Positions 7,605 through 15,372 of a DNA stretch of 64,000 bases are shown here, one piece after another. The stretch's first letter is position 1, and the number at the start of each line of letters is the position of its first letter. Both the position numbers and the translations under genes were made by a program. Origin of the DNA: Pseudomonas sp. NC02 (lineage in GTDB: Bacteria; Pseudomonadota; Gammaproteobacteria; Pseudomonadales; Pseudomonadaceae); contig NZ_CP025624.1 in assembly GCF_002874965.1 (NCBI RefSeq), forward strand, positions 3,286,001 through 3,350,000. The letters run 5' to 3'. The notes under the pieces are model-generated. The model was not told the DNA's origin. It searched no databases and worked only from the letters and a program-made list of their open reading frames with translations.

Positions 7605-10600
7605 TTAGTTGAGCCGAGGCCCGCCTCCCGATGGCCGGGACCCAGGCTTCTCATCCGAAGCATCCGGCAGTGCCTTGGGCGTTTCGCTTGGGTCCTTGTA
7701 GTCCTTGTGCAAATCCCCATCCAGCCGGTTGCTCGACGAGCCGCCGCTTTGTGGTGTGGAGTCGAAATGCTCCCACTCCGATTGCTGGAAGCGGAACAGG
7801 CTGTCATCGGTCGGCGTGTCGCGGCCGTGGTAGTGGTGGATCTCGTAGTGGGCGTATTCGACCTTGTCGGCCCAGTTGTCCTGCAGCAAACCGTCGCCGG
7901 CCAGGTCGCGGTACCAGTCGTTTTCCTTCTCGGTAGCCTTCTGTTTTTTATTGTGGTCGACGAAGTAACCGATGATCCCGCCTACCACCGCCAACACCAC
8001 GCCCACCAGGAACAGCGGCCCGGTCAGCGCCGCCGCCGTGCCTGCGCCAAACAGCGCCGCCGCACCCAATACCCCGGCCGACGCGCCGAACGCACCGCCC
8101 GCCACTTGCAAGCCACCTGCGGCCTGAGCCAACGGGTCTTTGCTGTCCACGCCGCTTTTGATCGCCAGGGCGCCGAGCACAATGTCGGCAAAACCACCGG
8201 CAATGTCCGTCGCCGGGCCCAACACCTTGATCACGGAACCGGCGATCTTCGCCGATTGGGAGGCGCCAAGCTTGGCCGCACCGGCTGCCTTGAGGCCGTC
8301 ATCCAGGTGAGTGGCGAGGCCTTCGGTGGCTTCGGTTACCGCCTTGTCGCCCTCGCCAAACAGCTTGGCCACGCCGTCGTACTGGCTGTCGGGAACCGCG
8401 TCCAGGGCCGCAGCGATTTCCTTGCTGACCTTTGAGTCGATTTCGGTGGGCTTGCTGAAGTCGATGACTTTGCCGGCCGCACCTTCCTTGCCCCAGATTT
8501 CCGGCAGGGTCTTGTCCAGGCCGAGGAAGTCCACCAGGCCGCCCTTGCCCAGGGCTTCGCCGATCTTGTCACCGAGCTTGACGAAGTGGCTGGCGCCGCC
8601 GGCAAAACTCAGGAAGTCCTTGGCGATGGTCATGCGTTGGGCCGGGGTTTCGCCGAGCTTGCCGCCTTTGCCCACCAGTTGGTAAATCCCCGAGAACAGG
8701 CTGACGCCGGCGCCCATCGAACCGAGGATGCCTTTGCTGTTGAGGGTGTTGAACACCTCGCCGAGCATGCCGCGATCCGCCACCGGGATATACGGTTTGC
8801 TCAGGGCGGTTTTCACGTCGGCTTCGCTGATGGTGCCGCTGTTCTTGTAGACGTCGCCGAGTTCTTCCAGGGCCTTGGTCACGGCCGAGGATTTCTCCTT
8901 GCCTTCCAGGCCCTCGTTGAGGAATTTCTCCAGCACTTCCTGGCTGCGGCGCGGCAGGTCCAGCAGGTTGCCCTTGAGCACGCCCTTGAGCAGGCCGAAC
9001 AGGTCCTTGGTGGCCAGTTCCTTGTTGTCGTCGGAGATCTTGCTCGGGTCCGAGAGAATCTCGTTGAGGTCGGTGGTGAGGCCGTCGGCCTGGATATTCT
9101 GCGCGGCCTTGGTGGCGGCTTCCGGGTCGAACAGCGACAGCGAGGTCAGGGTGTTGCTCAGGTCTTGCTGGGCTTCGTGGCTCTTGCCCTGTTTTTGCAG
9201 GTCCTTGAGGTACAGCACATAGTCGGGGTTGCTGGTCAGGTCGAGAAGCTTCTGCTTGATCTCGTCCTTGTTGGGCAGGTGACTGATGGCGTCGTCCATC
9301 TTGGTCTTGTAGTCGGCCTGCACCGTCGGGTCCTTGAACAACTCGCCGATCTGCTCCTGCACCGCCTTGCCGTCGATGATGTCGTGCATGTCGGCGGAGG
9401 TGAGCTCGGTCTGCTTGTCATCGAACTCGCGCCAGGTGGTGTTGAACGGGCGCTTGGATTCTTCGTAGCCGGTGATGCCATGGCCGTTCTGGTAGGCGGC
9501 CTGGGCTTCCAGGGCGCGGACCAGTTTGGCCCGTGGGTCGTCTTTGGGAATCGAGCCGTCCTTGACGCCGGCGCGGTAGGTGTCGATCAGTTCGGTGGTG
9601 GCCAGTTCGCTGACGCTCTGGGTCGGCGACTTGTCGTCGTCCTTGTCGGCATGCACGCCGGTGTCGAGGTTGAGCACGTCGAGCTCATCGTTGCTCGGCA
9701 GGTTGTACTTGGCGCGGGTCTCGTCGACGGTGCCGGCGCTCCAGGCTTCCCATTTCGCCACCACTTCGTCGTAGAGCTGCGGGCTGAGCTCCTTGGAGAC
9801 GATGACCTTGCCTTCGCTGGTTTCATAGCGGATCAGGCCGTCCCCCAGCTCGTCGGGGGAACCGAAGGTGATCTCGGTGTTCTTCAGGAAGTCATTCGGC
9901 CCGGCCAGCTTGTAGCCGGCGTCTTCACTGGAGTGGATCTTGCTCCAGGTGTCCTGGGCGGTGGCCACGCTCTTGAATAGTTCCGGGCTGACGTCGGCCG
10001 ATACGACGACCTTGGTGCCGTCTTGGGTTTCATAGGTCAGCACATTGCCTTGCTGGCCTTCGATCCAGCCGAAGCCCTTGTAGTCGTTCAGCTCCGGCGC
10101 CTTGGTATTGGCGTCTGCCAGGGTCGAGCCGTCGTTGAGCGCGGACTCTACGGCGGCCTTTTTGTCGGGGTTGGTGTAGACCTCGTGCAGGCCTGCCAGG
10201 TAGTCGAACAGCTTGGGATTGTCGTCGCGGGCCACGACCATTTTCTGACCGTTGCTTTCAAAGCGGATCAGGCCGGGGCCGACTTCATCCTTGGGGCCGA
10301 CGGTGGTGCCGGCGTAGGGCGGCCACACTTCGTTGTCGCTGGCGCGCTTATAGCCGGCGTCTTCGCTGCTGCCCAGGCCGGTGAAGCTTTCATAGGCTTC
10401 CTTGGCTTTCTGGAAGGCCTCGGGGTTGTCGCGCTGGCTGATGACGAATTTGTTGCCGTCCTGGGTCTCGTAGCGAATCACGCCGGGGCCGGTTTCGTCG
10501 GGCGGGCCGAGGGATTTGTAGTCGCCGAGCTTTTCCGGGGCCGTGGCGTCGCCGCCCAGGCGCTGGTAGCCGGCGGCTTCGCTGGCGTTGACGCCGGAGA

Positions 10601-10952
10601 GTGCCTTGAAGTCGGCGCTGACTTGCTTGAACAGCTCGGGGCTGTCTTTTTCGCTGACGATGACTTTCTTGCCGTCCTGGGTTTCATAGCGGATCAGGCC
10701 GGGGCCGACTTCGTCCGCCGGGCCGATGGCCTTGTAATCCCCCAGAGTGGTGGGCGGTGCGGCGTCCTTGGCGGCCAGTTCATAGCCTTGTTCCTTGCTG
10801 GCAGCGAGCCCTTGCGCGGTTTTGTCGCCGGCCTCCACCTTCTTGTTGTTGGCGCTGTTCTTGAGCAGCACGTGGAACGCCGCGCCGGACTTGGGCGGTG
10901 TGAGAGGAAGGGCTTTGGGGGCGGTCGAGCGGTTGAGCGGCTGGGTCGTCAT
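7605..10952 (-). CDS. Large repeat protein, HrpK-like putative type III translocator/effector
   Basis: This 1115-residue protein has no signal peptide. Its N-terminus is Thr/Ser/Pro-rich, as in type III substrates. Residues 54-412 form five ~72-residue repeats with the shared core GDYK..GP.DE.GPG.IRYETQDG.K.IVS...SPELF. A long helical central part (about 450-900) follows. Near the C-terminus a Gly/Ala-rich hydrophobic stretch (about 950-998, GVVLAVVGGIIGYFVDHNKK) could insert in membranes, then comes a polar 110-residue tail. The layout reminds me of the HrpK family of putative type III translocators, which is an identification from memory. No hrp box was found upstream and no secretion genes are nearby. 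The ribosome site overlaps a hairpin (10964-11009). Confidence 0.6.
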   Translation of the reverse strand: MTTQPLNRSTAPKALPLTPPKSGAAFHVLLKNSANNKKVEAGDKTAQGLAASKEQGYELAAKDAAPPTTLGDYKAIGPADEVGPGLIRYETQDGKKVIVSEKDSPELFKQVSADFKALSGVNASEAAGYQRLGGDATAPEKLGDYKSLGPPDETGPGVIRYETQDGNKFVISQRDNPEAFQKAKEAYESFTGLGSSEDAGYKRASDNEVWPPYAGTTVGPKDEVGPGLIRFESNGQKMVVARDDNPKLFDYLAGLHEVYTNPDKKAAVESALNDGSTLADANTKAPELNDYKGFGWIEGQQGNVLTYETQDGTKVVVSADVSPELFKSVATAQDTWSKIHSSEDAGYKLAGPNDFLKNTEITFGSPDELGDGLIRYETSEGKVIVSKELSPQLYDEVVAKWEAWSAGTVDETRAKYNLPSNDELDVLNLDTGVHADKDDDKSPTQSVSELATTELIDTYRAGVKDGSIPKDDPRAKLVRALEAQAAYQNGHGITGYEESKRPFNTTWREFDDKQTELTSADMHDIIDGKAVQEQIGELFKDPTVQADYKTKMDDAISHLPNKDEIKQKLLDLTSNPDYVLYLKDLQKQGKSHEAQQDLSNTLTSLSLFDPEAATKAAQNIQADGLTTDLNEILSDPSKISDDNKELATKDLFGLLKGVLKGNLLDLPRRSQEVLEKFLNEGLEGKEKSSAVTKALEELGDVYKNSGTISEADVKTALSKPYIPVADRGMLGEVFNTLNSKGILGSMGAGVSLFSGIYQLVGKGGKLGETPAQRMTIAKDFLSFAGGASHFVKLGDKIGEALGKGGLVDFLGLDKTLPEIWGKEGAAGKVIDFSKPTEIDSKVSKEIAAALDAVPDSQYDGVAKLFGEGDKAVTEATEGLATHLDDGLKAAGAAKLGASQSAKIAGSVIKVLGPATDIAGGFADIVLGALAIKSGVDSKDPLAQAAGGLQVAGGAFGASAGVLGAAALFGAGTAAALTGPLFLVGVVLAVVGGIIGYFVDHNKKQKATEKENDWYRDLAGDGLLQDNWADKVEYAHYEIHHYHGRDTPTDDSLFRFQQSEWEHFDSTPQSGGSSSNRLDGDLHKDYKDPSETPKALPDASDEKPGSRPSGGGPRLN

Positions 10953-10963
10953 GCCATGGAACT

Positions 10964-11009
10964 CCTGCTGTTACCGGTGGGACGAATCGGCAAAAACAGT
11001 AACAGCAGG
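10964..11009 (-). promoter_or_regulatory. Hairpin overlapping the ribosome site of the HrpK-like gene
   Basis: Perfect 11-base arms (CCTGCTGTTAC at 10964-10974 and GTAACAGCAGG at 10999-11009) are separated by 24 bases in the 95-base gap upstream of the gene. On the transcribed strand the downstream arm ends in AGG, which is the first part of the AGGAG ribosome site nine bases before the ATG at 10952. It could hide the ribosome site or act as an operator dyad. Confidence 0.55.
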
Positions 11010-11046
11010 GGTTCGGCGGTCGTTGCGAAAAGTTGTGAATTGCGCC

Positions 11047-12195
11047 TTAACGGTGACGCAGGCTGCGTTCCAGGCGGGCGATGCCTTCTTCCAGCATGGC
11101 CCGTGGGCAGCCGAAGTTCAGGCGCACGAATTGCTGGCTGTCATCGCCGAATTCAATCCCGGCGCTCAAGCCGACCCTGGCCTGTTCGAGGAAGAACCGT
11201 TGCGGGTCGTCCAGGCCCAGGGCGCTGCAATCCAGCCAGGCCAGGTAGGTGCCTTGAGGCGCATGCATGACCACGCCGGGCAGGCGGGTTTGCACGGCGT
11301 TCAGCAGGTAATCGCGGTTGGCTTGCAGGTAGGCCACCAGCGCCTGCAGCCAGTCGCCGCAGTCGCTGTAGGCCGCACGCGTGGCTTCCAGGCCCAGGGG
11401 GCTGACGCTGTCGACCATGCCGCAGCGGGCTTGGTTGAAGCGCTCGCGGATCTCGGGATTCTGGATCACCGCGAAGCAGGTCTTCAACCCGGCGACGTTA
11501 TACGCCTTGCTCGCCGACATCAGGGTGATGGTGCGCTGGGCAATCTCGGGGCTGAGGCTGGCGGTGGGAATATGCCGGCGGCCGTCAAAGCACAGCTCGG
11601 CGTGGATTTCATCGGAGACGATCAGCGCACCCTGGTCCAGGCAGGCGCTGGCCACGGCCAGCAGTTCCTCACGGGGGAAGACCTTGCCCATCGGGTTGTG
11701 CGGGTTGCTCAACAGCAGCGCCCCGGCGCCGGTGAGGGCTTCACGCATTGCCGGCAACGGCGTGAGGTACTCGCCTTCGGCGCTCAGCTCAAATGGCACT
11801 TCGATCTTCGGCAGGTTCCAGTGGCCGGGCGCCAGGCGGATCGGGCGATAGTTGGGGGTTTGCAACACCACCGGTTGGCCGGGCTGCACAAATGCGTGCA
11901 GCGCCATGTTGAAACCAGGCTCGACCCCCGGCAGGAACAGCAACTCATCCGGCTGTACACGCCAGGCGTACTTGGCCCACAGGTCGGCGACGATCGTCTC
12001 GCGCACGCCATCGCAGGCCACGCTGTAGCCGAGGATCTGTTGACCGAGGCGCTGGTGCAGCGCCTGAAGCACAGCCGGTGGTGCGGCGATGTCCATGTCG
12101 GCAATCCACATCGGCAGAACGTCTTGCGGGTAACGACTCCACTTGGTGCTGCCGGTGCCGAGGCGGGAGTGGATCGTGTCGAAATCAAAGCTCAT
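11047..12195 (-). CDS. PatB/MalY-type PLP aminotransferase-fold C-S beta-lyase
   Basis: This 382-residue fold-type I PLP enzyme starts with the family-typical FDFDTIHSRLGTGSTKW and PMWIADMDIAAPP segments. It has the NPHNPMGKVF loop, the PLP-ring aspartate in SDEIHAEL, and the Schiff-base lysine in SASKAYNVAGLK. PatB/MalY proteins are cystathionine/cysteine-S-conjugate beta-lyases. The start is the ATG at 12195. It ends 94 bases before the HrpK-like gene on the same strand and is separated by about 60 bases from the reductase gene upstream, so co-transcription with that gene is possible. True aminotransferase activity is an alternative. Confidence 0.85.
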   Translation of the reverse strand: MSFDFDTIHSRLGTGSTKWSRYPQDVLPMWIADMDIAAPPAVLQALHQRLGQQILGYSVACDGVRETIVADLWAKYAWRVQPDELLFLPGVEPGFNMALHAFVQPGQPVVLQTPNYRPIRLAPGHWNLPKIEVPFELSAEGEYLTPLPAMREALTGAGALLLSNPHNPMGKVFPREELLAVASACLDQGALIVSDEIHAELCFDGRRHIPTASLSPEIAQRTITLMSASKAYNVAGLKTCFAVIQNPEIRERFNQARCGMVDSVSPLGLEATRAAYSDCGDWLQALVAYLQANRDYLLNAVQTRLPGVVMHAPQGTYLAWLDCSALGLDDPQRFFLEQARVGLSAGIEFGDDSQQFVRLNFGCPRAMLEEGIARLERSLRHR

Positions 12196-12254
12196 GGGTG
12201 GCTCGTATCAGGGAGGCGGGCGTAGAAATGGCGCTGATTCTAGCGCCATTAATT

Positions 12255-12878
12255 TTACGCGCCAGCGCTGATTGCCGCCCGGGCGCCCGCTTGCCGGTCA
12301 AATGCCTCGGCCAACTGCGTGTGGGCCTGTTCCAGGCTGCGCTGCACGGCGGCTTCGCCACGCACCATGGCCCCCAGATAGACGAAATCCACCGCGTGAA
12401 TGCCCACGGTTCCAAGGATCGCCTGCAGGTAGGGCGTGAGGAAGTCGGGCTCGCGGTTTTTTCGCGAACTGCCGGAGCTGACCAGTACAAAGGTGCGCCG
12501 GTCCTTGAGCAAGCCGACTTTCTCAAACTGCGGATTCACCGTGAAACTGCGGTGGATGCGCACCACATGGTCGATCCAGCACTTGAGGGCCGCCGGCACC
12601 GTGAAATTGTGCACGGGGGTGCAGATGATCAACAGGTCACAGGCTTCCAGCTCGACAATCAGTTGCTCGGAGCGCTCGGTTGCCGGGCCGCTCAGGCCGC
12701 CGGGCGTGGTCAGGGCGTTGGCGTATTCCCGGGTCAGCGCCGGCAGGGCCTGGCCGCTGTAGTCGCGTTCGACCACTTCGGCCTCGGGTGCCTGTTCGCG
12801 GAGCAGGGCGCGGGCCAGGCGGAAGGTCTGGGCGGCCTTGCCGTGGGGGCTGAAGCTCAGTAGCAGGGCGCGGGTCAT
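12255..12878 (-). CDS. NAD(P)H:quinone oxidoreductase / azoreductase-like flavodoxin-fold protein
   Basis: The 207-residue product has a flavodoxin-like fold pattern: LLLSFSPHGKAAQTFRLA at the FMN phosphate-binding end, CDLLIICTPVHNFTVPAALKCWIDHV as the AzoR/NQO isoalloxazine loop, and VLVSSGSSR at the third binding loop. Such proteins reduce quinones or azo compounds with NAD(P)H. The start codon overlaps the GNAT gene stop by 4 bases, and the set AhpD-like/GNAT/reductase is a tight operon divergent from a MocR-type regulator. A defence role against electrophiles or quinones is an inference from this grouping. Confidence 0.8.
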   Translation of the reverse strand: MTRALLLSFSPHGKAAQTFRLARALLREQAPEAEVVERDYSGQALPALTREYANALTTPGGLSGPATERSEQLIVELEACDLLIICTPVHNFTVPAALKCWIDHVVRIHRSFTVNPQFEKVGLLKDRRTFVLVSSGSSRKNREPDFLTPYLQAILGTVGIHAVDFVYLGAMVRGEAAVQRSLEQAHTQLAEAFDRQAGARAAISAGA

Positions 12879-13315
12879 TGGCCGAGGTCCTGTGAAAAGT
12901 GCATCCCCAGTGGCAGCAGGCCCTGGCGAAAATAGAAGCGTTGGGCCAGGGCCATGTGCATGCCGGTGTCCAGCACCAGGTAGCGATAGCCCAGGCGGCG
13001 GGTGTGCTGGCGTACCTCGTCCAGCAGGTGCGCACCCAGGCGTCGGCGTTGCAGGGAGGCGTCCACCACCAGGTCATCGACGTAGATAAAGCGCCCATAC
13101 AGCAGGTTTTCCGTCAGGCGATAACCGGCCAGGCCCAGCACCTGGCCGTTTTCCCGGGCGGCCAGCAGGCGGTAGCCGGTTTCGCGCTGGCGCTGGATCT
13201 GCTGGACGAAGGCGTGCGGGCCTTCGAGCTTTGGCCGCAGTTGCTGCATAACGGCAAAGCAGGCCAGGCAGTCGGCGTCGCTTTCGATGTGCACAAACTC
13301 AACAGAGTCATTCAT
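12875..13315 (-). CDS. GNAT family N-acetyltransferase
   Basis: This 146-residue protein has the GNAT core: an IYVDDLVVDASLQRRRLGAHLL segment (motif A, with the acetyl-CoA pyrophosphate loop RRRLGAHLL), followed by GYRYLVLDTGMHMALAQRFYFRQG (motif B). It overlaps the AhpD-like gene by eight bases and the reductase gene by four, so the three are translated as a unit. Substrate unknown; small-molecule amine acetylation is typical. Confidence 0.85.
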   Translation of the reverse strand: MNDSVEFVHIESDADCLACFAVMQQLRPKLEGPHAFVQQIQRQRETGYRLLAARENGQVLGLAGYRLTENLLYGRFIYVDDLVVDASLQRRRLGAHLLDEVRQHTRRLGYRYLVLDTGMHMALAQRFYFRQGLLPLGMHFSQDLGQ

Positions 13316-13784
13316 GGTTGCCGTGCTCCATGTGCGCTTTTACGGCGGCAGGGACTTTGCGAAAGCTGATGGCGACGCGGTTCAGGGCGTTCATCAGGGC
13401 GATAGCCAGGGTCAGGTCGGCAATTTCCTTGTCATCGAAGAGGGCCTTGGCCTCGGCATAGTGTTCGTCCGGCACCTCGGTTTGTGCGACCTGGGTGACC
13501 GACTCGGCCCAAGCTAACGCGGCGCGTTCACGCGGGCTGAACAACGGCAACGCTTCGCGCCAGGCGGCCAGCAGCATCAGCTTTTCCAGGCTCACGCCCT
13601 GTTTGAGCAGGTCGCGCGAATGTGAGTCCAGGCAGTAGGCGCAGCCGTTGAGTTGCGAGACCCGCAGGTACACCAGGTCAATCAATTCCTTCTCCAGGCC
13701 GCAGCCGTGGATGTAGCTGTGCACCGAGCCAAGGGCCTTGTAGCCGACGGGCGCCGCCAGGGCGTAGTCGAGACGGTGTTGCAT
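13308..13784 (-). CDS. Carboxymuconolactone decarboxylase / AhpD-like alkylhydroperoxidase family protein
   Basis: Start placed at ATG 13784 because AAGGAG lies eight bases upstream; the longer frame has a Pro/Arg-rich leader without a ribosome site. The 158-residue product carries the redox motif CAYCLDSHSRD with the CxxC pair and nearby histidine that define AhpD-type peroxidases, in an all-helical context (LDYALAAPVGYKALGSVHSYIHG). It is first gene of the operon with the GNAT and quinone-reductase genes and is divergent from the MocR-like regulator, which probably controls it. Confidence 0.86.
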   Translation of the reverse strand: MQHRLDYALAAPVGYKALGSVHSYIHGCGLEKELIDLVYLRVSQLNGCAYCLDSHSRDLLKQGVSLEKLMLLAAWREALPLFSPRERAALAWAESVTQVAQTEVPDEHYAEAKALFDDKEIADLTLAIALMNALNRVAISFRKVPAAVKAHMEHGNHE

Positions 13785-13857
13785 GGGGTGCTCCTTGTTT
13801 CGTGAAGTGATGCCGTCAGTGTGGCGGCCGGGTCGCCGGCTCAATAGGGCCAAGAAT

Positions 13858-13878
13858 GGACAAGCGGGTTGGGACAAG
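13858..13878. promoter_or_regulatory. Direct repeat, candidate MocR-type operator
   Basis: Two copies of GGACAAG (13858-13864 and 13872-13878) lie 14 bases apart in the divergent gap between the AhpD-like operon and the MocR-type regulator. Regulators of this class often bind direct repeats in exactly this position. Assignment is by position and repeat only. Confidence 0.45.
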
Positions 13879-13917
13879 ATCAGACTTCAGGGCTGATTCA
13901 CTGTGAGCCGGATAACC

Positions 13918-15291
13918 ATGTCGTCACTGCCCAAATACCAGGAGATCTACCGGCGCTTTCGCCAGGCCATCGACCAGGGCCAACTGCGCCCCGGTGAGCG
14001 GGTGCCGTCGGTGCGCAGCCTGGCCCAGGAACTGAAGGTGGCCCGGGGCACGGTGGAGACGGCCTACCAGTTGCTGGTGAGCGAAGGGTTCTTCCTGGCG
14101 CGGGGCCAGGCGGGAACAGTGGTGGCCGAGGCGCTGCCGCAGCGCTCGATCAAGTCGTTGCCGGTTGAACCCGAACCCGTGGCGCCGGCGTCGGCCCCGC
14201 GCCTGTTGCAGTTGGGCTTGCCGGCGCTCGACAGCTTTCCGCGCAAGCTGTGGGCGCGGCTGGTCACCCGGCAAGTGCGCCGAGTCGATGTGAACAGCCT
14301 GGCCATGGGCGATGTGCGTGGCGCCCGCTCGCTGCGTGTGGCGATCGCGCAATACCTGGCGCTGTACCGGGGCGTGGAGTGTTCGCCGGAGCAGGTGTTC
14401 GTGTGTGCCGGTTACTCGGCGTGCCTCGCGCTGGTGTGTGATGCGCTGCAGATGGCCGGCCAGCCATGCTGGTTCGAAGACCCGGGCTACCTGCATGCGC
14501 GGCAACTGCTGCTGCACCTGGGGGTGCAGTTGGTCCCGGTGCCGGTGGACCACGACGGGCTTGATGTGGAGGAGGGCATACGGCGTGCGCCCGGCGCCCG
14601 GCTGGCGATTGTCACCCCGGCCCACCAGAGCCCGCTGGGGGTGGCCCTCGGTACTGCGCGGCGCCATCGCTTGCTCGATTGGGCACAGGCCCACGGCGGC
14701 TGGGTGGTGGAAGACGACTACGACAGCGAGTTCCGCTATAAGGGCCAGCCCCTGGCCGCGCTCAAGAGCCAGGACACGGCCGACCGGGTGATCTACTCCG
14801 GCAGTTTCAGCAAGATGCTCTTCCCGGGGCTGCGCCTGGGTTATCTGGTGGTGCCTCGGGCGCTGCTCCCGGCCTTTGAGGCCAGCGCCGGCGTGCTGCA
14901 AAACCGCAGCGCCGAATTGTTGCAAGCCACCACGGCGGACTTTCTCGACCAGGGCCATTTCACCCGCCACCTGAAAAAAATGCGCCAGCTCTACACCGTG
15001 CGGCGCGGCTTTCTGGTGGAGGCACTGGCCAGTCATTGCGGGGCGCTTTTGCAGGTGGATGAGCAGTCCGGCGGGATCAACCTGCTGGCGCGGCTGCGGG
15101 TGGACGTCTGCGATCAGGCCGTCGCTGCGGCCGCCGCACGTGCCGGGCTGGGGATACAGGCCGTGTCGGGCTGGAGCATCGAGCCCGGCGGTCAGCAAGG
15201 CCTGTTGATGGGCTTCACCAACCTGGCGACTCGCCAGCAAGCGGTGGAAGCGGCGCTGGTGTTGCGCGAGGTCATCGACGGCGCTTTATGA
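13918..15291 (+). CDS. MocR/PdxR-type regulator (GntR winged helix fused to aminotransferase domain)
   Basis: The N-terminal ~75 residues form a GntR winged helix (YQEIYRRFRQAIDQGQL, then GERVPSVRSLAQEL and VARGTVETAYQLL). A linker leads to a complete fold-type I aminotransferase-like domain with VCAGYSACLALV, VEDDYDSEFRY and the PLP lysine in SGSFSKMLFPGLRLGY. MocR-type regulators use PLP adducts as effectors. ATG 13918 is preferred; a GTG at 13903 would add five residues. It is divergent from the AhpD-like/GNAT/reductase operon and shares a short promoter region containing a GGACAAG direct repeat, so that operon is its probable target. Confidence 0.88.
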   Translation: MSSLPKYQEIYRRFRQAIDQGQLRPGERVPSVRSLAQELKVARGTVETAYQLLVSEGFFLARGQAGTVVAEALPQRSIKSLPVEPEPVAPASAPRLLQLGLPALDSFPRKLWARLVTRQVRRVDVNSLAMGDVRGARSLRVAIAQYLALYRGVECSPEQVFVCAGYSACLALVCDALQMAGQPCWFEDPGYLHARQLLLHLGVQLVPVPVDHDGLDVEEGIRRAPGARLAIVTPAHQSPLGVALGTARRHRLLDWAQAHGGWVVEDDYDSEFRYKGQPLAALKSQDTADRVIYSGSFSKMLFPGLRLGYLVVPRALLPAFEASAGVLQNRSAELLQATTADFLDQGHFTRHLKKMRQLYTVRRGFLVEALASHCGALLQVDEQSGGINLLARLRVDVCDQAVAAAAARAGLGIQAVSGWSIEPGGQQGLLMGFTNLATRQQAVEAALVLREVIDGAL

Positions 15292-15372
15292 ACACCGGTT
15301 GAACATCTTCATTCGCCACATCGGCCCCGAGCTTCTACCCTGAAGGCATAGCCCTCAGGACGCCAAGCGCTC

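Noticed and set aside
8586..9980. 464-codon and 415-codon plus-strand frames inside the HrpK-like gene
   Set aside because: Gly/Val/Leu-rich antisense frames without ribosome sites; the minus-strand frame has repeats and coherent domains.
10953..11046. hrp box upstream of the HrpK-like gene
   Set aside because: A GTGG and a GGTTC-like half exist, but spacing is 29 bases and flanking positions do not fit.
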